NCBI GenBank assembly: GCA_003477305.1
Contig: DMTN01000025.1
Span: 52,679 to 63,391, forward strand
Source of the DNA: Acholeplasmatales bacterium
GTDB taxonomy: Bacteria > Bacillota_I > Bacilli_A > Izemoplasmatales > Hujiaoplasmataceae
Length of the DNA: 10,713 nt
Direction: 5' to 3'
The notes beneath the pieces were generated by a model. It worked only from the letters and a program-made list of their open reading frames with translations. It was not told where the DNA came from and made no database searches. Position numbers and translations under genes: made by a program. Shown piece after piece: positions 6,888-10,713 of the stretch (its first letter is position 1; every line of letters starts with the position of its first letter).

Positions 6888-6905
6888 TATGTAATAGGTT
6901 ACACA
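6888..6905. promoter_or_regulatory. 18-nt inverted repeat upstream of the -35 box
   Basis: On the minus strand TGTGTAA, a 4-nt spacer and TTACATA form arms that match at 6 of 7 positions. The site ends 7 nt before the -35 box of the lipoprotein promoter, a usual place for an activator or repressor operator. No regulator family can be assigned from it. Confidence 0.35.
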
Positions 6906-6928
6906 TTCGAAAGCGCAAAATCGAACGT
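6903..6928 (-). other. Weak hairpin after the GH3 beta-glucosidase gene
   Basis: ACGTTCGA (6928-6921) can pair with TCGAATGT (6910-6903), 8 bp with one G-U, around a 10-nt loop, starting 7 nt after the GH3 stop. No T-run follows, so it is not a convincing intrinsic terminator, and read-through from the GH3 genes into the lipoprotein gene is possible. It overlaps the inverted repeat at 6888-6905 by 3 nt. Confidence 0.3.
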
Positions 6929-6935
6929 AGTATGT

Positions 6936-9125
6936 TCATCGTGTCAGGATCAGGACTGTTTCCGCATATTCCGCTGCGGTCAGGGCACCGTCTCGCTGCA
7001 TCCGGGCGACGATTCGTTCGACCGGATCTTCGTACTCCCACCAACGGAGTTCGCGATGGGCGCGCTTGAGAACCGCGAATAGCAGGGTTCGTTCCGGTTC
7101 GACGGAGAGCCACTCGTTCGCCGGGTGCTTGAGCGACAGCCGGGGCCGCGTTTCGTCGGTGGAATCGAACGTCACGTCGGATTCGGCGCGAAGGTCCTCG
7201 ACCGATGCGCCGACGAGGATCCCGTAGACGCCTTTTTCGACGAGAAAGGCGTTCTGGTGAACGATGAAGGAAGCGAAGTCGGCGTCGCTTAAGCAGAACG
7301 TGACCTGTTTCTGTTCGCCGGCGGCGAGATCGACCTTTGCGAACGCCTTGAGCGTCTTTGTCGGTGAAATCAGAAGTGAGGCGCGCGGGGCGACATAGAG
7401 TTGAACGGTTTCCTTCCCGGCGACGGTTCCGACGTTCTTGACACTGACCGTGACGGAAAGCGTTTCGCCGTTCCTCAAGATCGATTTCGACAGCGTCAGG
7501 TCAAAATAGCGGAATTCCGTATACGAAAGGCCGAACCCGAACGGAAAGGCGACGGGGATCCGGTGGGTGTCGTAGAACCGATACCCGGTGAACAACCCTT
7601 CGCGATAGACGGCCGGTCCCAGTTTCGCCGGAAAATCCGGATAGGCAGGCGTGTTTTCCAACCGGATCGGGAATGTTTCCGACAGTCGGCCGGACGGATT
7701 GACGAGGCCGAACAGGATTTCCGCGATCGGCACGCCGCAGGCGGAACCGCCGAACCAGGACTGGACGAAGGCGGGGACGCAAGCGGTGATCGGAGCGGTT
7801 TCGACCGCCGATCCGGAGGCGTTCACGACGATCGTGCGCGGATTCACCGCGGCGATCCGTTCGACGAAGGCGTATTGTTCTTCGGGCAACCGCATGTTGA
7901 TGCGGTCATGGCCTTCGCTCTCGAGTTCGGAGGTCGTGCCGGTAAAGACGAGAACGGTCTTCGCCTTGCGGGCGGCTTCAAGGATGTCCGCGGTAATCGC
8001 GAATCCGTCGAAATGCGCCGCGGGGCAGATCGCGCGGATCGCCTCGAGCGGATTTTCGAGGTGGTACGGTTTCAGTTCGGCGCTGCCGCCGCCGTTCATC
8101 CGCGGATGCGCGGCGAACGTTCCGAGGACCAGTACTTCCGCCTCGTTTGACAGCGGCAAAATGCCGTCATCGTTCTTTAAAAGAACAATTCCTTCGCGGG
8201 CGACATTGCGGGCGAGTTCATGGTGGGCTTCGAAATCGGCGGTCTTGCCGCGGTTTTGGTTCGCAAGCAGACGGTCATACGCGGACAAGATCCGGCGCAC
8301 GGCGACATCGATCACATCGATCGGATACTTGCCGTCCTCGACGTCCTTGATGAAGGCGTCCTTCCACTCGGACTGCGGCATCTCGATGTCAAGACCGGCC
8401 AACACCGAAGCGCGCTTGTCCTGCACGCCGCCCCAGTCGGAAATCGCGAGGCCGCGGAATCCGAAGGCGTCGCGGAGTAGTTCCTTGAGGGCGAACGGAC
8501 TCTGGCAGGCGTAGATACCGTTCACTTTGTTGTAGGCGCCCATGATCGTGAGCGGATCGGCGTCCTTGATGATCATCTCGAACGGTTTGGCATAGAGTTC
8601 GCGGATCGTCCGCAGATCGACGTCGGAGGATGCGAAACGCCGGGACGATTCCTGTTCGTTCAAGAGGTAATGCTTGACCGAGGTGCCGATGCCGGTCGAC
8701 TGCGCGCCCTGAACGAACGCCGTACCGATCTTGCCGGTGAGGACCGGGTCTTCGGAATAATATTCGAAGTTGCGCCCGCCGAGCGGACTGCGCTTGCCGC
8801 AGACGCCGGGACCGAGGATCACGTCGACCTTGTAGTGGTTGCATTCCGCCCCGATCGCGGCGCCGACCTGTTGGATCAGGTCGACGTTCCAGGTCGAAGC
8901 CATCAGCGAAGCGGAGGGAAATGCCGTCGCCGGCATCCGTGTTTCGGGGTACCCGCCGCGTTCCGTCGGATCCTTGTAGGCGCGCAGGCCGTGCGGGCCG
9001 TCGCCGACCATGAAGTCGCGGATGCCGAGGCGCGGCACGCCGTTCATCCACCAGTTCTTCTTCCCGGTGAGCAGCGACGCCTTTTCGGCGAGCGTCAGTT
9101 CATTCAGGGTTTTTTCGATATCCAT
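6936..9125 (-). CDS. Glycoside hydrolase family 3 beta-glucosidase, cytoplasmic type
   Basis: A complete 729-aa GH3 enzyme, expected to release terminal beta-linked glucose from oligosaccharides or glucosides by a retaining mechanism. It has no signal peptide or membrane segment, so it probably acts in the cytoplasm. The N-terminal barrel (about 1-290) carries the substrate-loop motif VGDGPHGLR (40-48), SVKHYLLNEQE (149-159) and the nucleophile in GLAISDWGGV (Asp230). The second domain (about 305-540) starts with VAREGIVLLKN and holds SELESEGHDR (399-408), where Glu402 or Glu404 is the likely acid/base. FPFGFGLSYTEF leads into a fibronectin III-like domain (about 575-660, SVKNVGTVAGKETVQLYV). 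A further tail of about 60 residues (670-729, with RELRWWEYEDP) is not recognised. It starts 2 nt after the preceding GH3 stop. Its AGGAGG site (9138-9133) lies inside that gene, which indicates coupling. Beta-xylosidase or other activity is possible within GH3, but the motifs favour beta-glucosidase. Confidence 0.94.
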   Translation of the reverse strand: MDIEKTLNELTLAEKASLLTGKKNWWMNGVPRLGIRDFMVGDGPHGLRAYKDPTERGGYPETRMPATAFPSASLMASTWNVDLIQQVGAAIGAECNHYKVDVILGPGVCGKRSPLGGRNFEYYSEDPVLTGKIGTAFVQGAQSTGIGTSVKHYLLNEQESSRRFASSDVDLRTIRELYAKPFEMIIKDADPLTIMGAYNKVNGIYACQSPFALKELLRDAFGFRGLAISDWGGVQDKRASVLAGLDIEMPQSEWKDAFIKDVEDGKYPIDVIDVAVRRILSAYDRLLANQNRGKTADFEAHHELARNVAREGIVLLKNDDGILPLSNEAEVLVLGTFAAHPRMNGGGSAELKPYHLENPLEAIRAICPAAHFDGFAITADILEAARKAKTVLVFTGTTSELESEGHDRINMRLPEEQYAFVERIAAVNPRTIVVNASGSAVETAPITACVPAFVQSWFGGSACGVPIAEILFGLVNPSGRLSETFPIRLENTPAYPDFPAKLGPAVYREGLFTGYRFYDTHRIPVAFPFGFGLSYTEFRYFDLTLSKSILRNGETLSVTVSVKNVGTVAGKETVQLYVAPRASLLISPTKTLKAFAKVDLAAGEQKQVTFCLSDADFASFIVHQNAFLVEKGVYGILVGASVEDLRAESDVTFDSTDETRPRLSLKHPANEWLSVEPERTLLFAVLKRAHRELRWWEYEDPVERIVARMQRDGALTAAEYAETVLILTR

Positions 9126-9127
9126 CG

Positions 9128-10713
9128 TCAGTCCTCCTTATAATCGAGTCCGAATCCGAACGGGAACAGCACAAGCGACGCATCGTACGGAACGGAGTTC
9201 ACGTTCATCCCGATGCCGGAGGCGATGCGCGGCCAGGTGACCGGCAGTTTTCCGGAAAAATCATAGTCGCCGTACAGGACGTCGGCGATGCCCGATCCGG
9301 CTTCGGAACCGGGGAGCCAGCAAGCGACGAACGCATCGAAGAACTGCAGGTAGTTGCCAAGCAGCAACGGTCGTCCCGAAAGGAGCAGGCCGATGACGGT
9401 CTTGCCTTCGGACTTGGCGAGGAGCACCTGCTCGAGCAGGGCGGCATTGCCCGCATGGGCGGTGGCGCCGGTCAACGTCGGATTGTCGTTGTCGCCGTTG
9501 TATTCGGCATACGGCGTTTCGGAAAGGACGACCACAAGCACGTCGGCGCCGCTCCGATCGGTCGCGACCGTGCCGCTGCCGGCGGCGATCCGCGTCCGGA
9601 TTCCGGACAGGATCGTGACACCTTTCGTCAGACGCCTGGCGGGGTCCCCCTGCCAGGTGATGGTCCAACCGCCGCACTGCAGACCGATGTTGTCGGCGCC
9701 TTCGCCGATGACGGCGACATTGGCGTCTTCATCGAGCGGCAACGCGCCGTTTTCGTTTTTCAGGAGGACGAGCGACTTGCGGACCGCTTCGCGGGCGACG
9801 CCGCGGTTTTCGGCGGTGTAGAAGTTGGCGTCATAGCCGATGCGGTAATAATCGGATGTCGTTTCATCATAGAATTCTTCGCTGAAGAGACCCATCTTGT
9901 ACTTGATGGTGAGGATGCGGCGGACGGCGTCATCGACGCGTTCCATCGATATATCGCCGTTTTGGACCGCGAGGATGATGTTCTCGATCGCGGACTTCCA
10001 GTCAAACGGTTCCATCAGCATGTCGATGCCGGCGTTGACGGAGGCGACGATCTGGTCATAGTAGGATCCGGACAACTGATGGATCGCGTTGTAGTCGGAG
10101 ATGACGAAGCCGTCGAAGCCCATCTCGTCCTTCAAAACGTCGGTGATCCAATAGGAGCTTCCGTGCATCTTGTCGCCGTTGATCGAGCTGTAGGAGACCA
10201 TGATCGTATAGACGCCCGCCTCGATCGCCTCGTAGTAGGGGGCAAGATGGAGCGCGCGGATCTCCGCTTCGGTGGCGATGGCATTGCCCTGGTCGTGGCC
10301 GCCGTCGGTCCCGCCGTCGGCCACGAAATGCTTGGCCGAGGATGCGAGGCAGTAACTCTGAAGTCCTTCGATGTACGGACCGGCGAGGTTCGTGACGATC
10401 TCCTGGGATTCCGAAAATGATTCGTAGGTGCGTCCCCAGCTGATGTCCTGAACGATCGAGACGGCCGGCGCGAAGGTGTAGTTGATGCCGGTGACGCGGA
10501 CTTCGCGGGCGACGACGATGCCGATCCGGTTCATCAGGCCGGGATCGTTCGCGGCCCCGAGGCCGATGTTATGCGGGAAAATCGTCGCGCCGTAGACGTT
10601 GTTGTCGCCGTGGACCGCGTCCACGCCGTAGATGATCGGAATCCCGGAGGAGGACTGCAGGGCGGCGTTCTGGAAGTTTTCGTACATCAGATACCATTCG
10701 TACGCCAGGTTGG
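9128..10713 (-). CDS. Glycoside hydrolase family 3 exo-beta-glucanase/cellodextrinase type, N-terminus outside window
   Basis: The frame runs open to the right window edge, giving about 527 visible residues; at least the start and first barrel part are missing. Numbering from the first visible Met (codon 10687-10685), the sequence has IPIIYGVDAVHGDNN (16-30), FAPAVSIVQDISWGRTYESF (72-91), SAKHFVADGGTDGG (117-130), and the nucleophile in FDGFVISDYN (Asp198). The acid/base candidate Glu395 lies in SETPYAEYNGD (389-399). This set matches the barley ExoI-like branch of GH3, whose members cleave glucose from beta-1,3/1,4-glucans and cellodextrins. The protein ends soon after FPFGFGLDY, so it lacks the fibronectin III domain present in the next gene. 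ExoI-like bacterial enzymes are often secreted or surface-bound, but the signal region is not visible. Its last codons contain the ribosome site of the next GH3 gene, 2 nt away. Confidence 0.93.
   Translation of the reverse strand, partial: NLAYEWYLMYENFQNAALQSSSGIPIIYGVDAVHGDNNVYGATIFPHNIGLGAANDPGLMNRIGIVVAREVRVTGINYTFAPAVSIVQDISWGRTYESFSESQEIVTNLAGPYIEGLQSYCLASSAKHFVADGGTDGGHDQGNAIATEAEIRALHLAPYYEAIEAGVYTIMVSYSSINGDKMHGSSYWITDVLKDEMGFDGFVISDYNAIHQLSGSYYDQIVASVNAGIDMLMEPFDWKSAIENIILAVQNGDISMERVDDAVRRILTIKYKMGLFSEEFYDETTSDYYRIGYDANFYTAENRGVAREAVRKSLVLLKNENGALPLDEDANVAVIGEGADNIGLQCGGWTITWQGDPARRLTKGVTILSGIRTRIAAGSGTVATDRSGADVLVVVLSETPYAEYNGDNDNPTLTGATAHAGNAALLEQVLLAKSEGKTVIGLLLSGRPLLLGNYLQFFDAFVACWLPGSEAGSGIADVLYGDYDFSGKLPVTWPRIASGIGMNVNSVPYDASLVLFPFGFGLDYKED

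Noticed and set aside
6903..6928. Hairpin after the GH3 stop as a rho-independent terminator
   Set aside because: No T-run follows the stem, the loop is 10 nt and one pair is a wobble; the evidence is too weak for a terminator call.

Overview
The window is one carbohydrate-uptake and hydrolysis locus. Every supported gene lies on the minus strand, so transcription runs from the right end to the left end. Base composition is GC-rich, while the two gene-free gaps of more than 100 bases are AT-rich and hold promoters and a terminator. Four of the five visible stops are TGA, and the tryptophans checked are encoded by TGG, so the code is standard. Strong GGAGG ribosome sites, sigma-A promoters, a lipobox SBP with a Thr-rich linker, and MalF/MalG-type permeases suggest the Bacillota/Mycoplasmatota side. 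The Thr-rich lipoprotein style recalls Acholeplasma/Izemoplasma-like lineages, but this placement is only an impression.

In order of transcription: (1) 10713-9128, a GH3 enzyme of the exo-beta-glucanase/cellodextrinase type, with its N-terminus outside the window. (2) 9125-6936, a complete cytoplasmic-looking GH3 beta-glucosidase, 2 nt downstream and probably translationally coupled. (3) A 127-nt regulatory gap (6809-6935) with a near-consensus promoter, a cre/LacI-type operator candidate over its -35 box and an 18-nt inverted repeat. (4) 6808-4997, a 603-aa solute-binding lipoprotein, closed by a textbook intrinsic terminator. (5) A second promoter with an extended -10 box and a cre-like site at the predicted transcript start. 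(6) 4840-1850, a 996-aa membrane-anchored protein in which two jelly-roll, carbohydrate-binding-like segments and a helical region precede a solute-binding domain. (7) 1850-876 and 870-1, two ABC sugar permease subunits; the second is visible except for its last codon(s).

Inferred pathway: beta-linked oligosaccharides are captured by one or both binding proteins, imported by the single permease pair using an ATPase encoded elsewhere, and split to glucose by the two GH3 enzymes. One GH3 may act outside the cell and one inside. The substrate is inferred from the GH3 families and is not proven by sequence.

The most unusual item is the 996-aa fusion of carbohydrate-binding-like modules to a transporter binding domain, next to a conventional binding lipoprotein under a separate promoter. 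No RNA genes, CRISPR arrays, insertion sequences or phage genes were seen.
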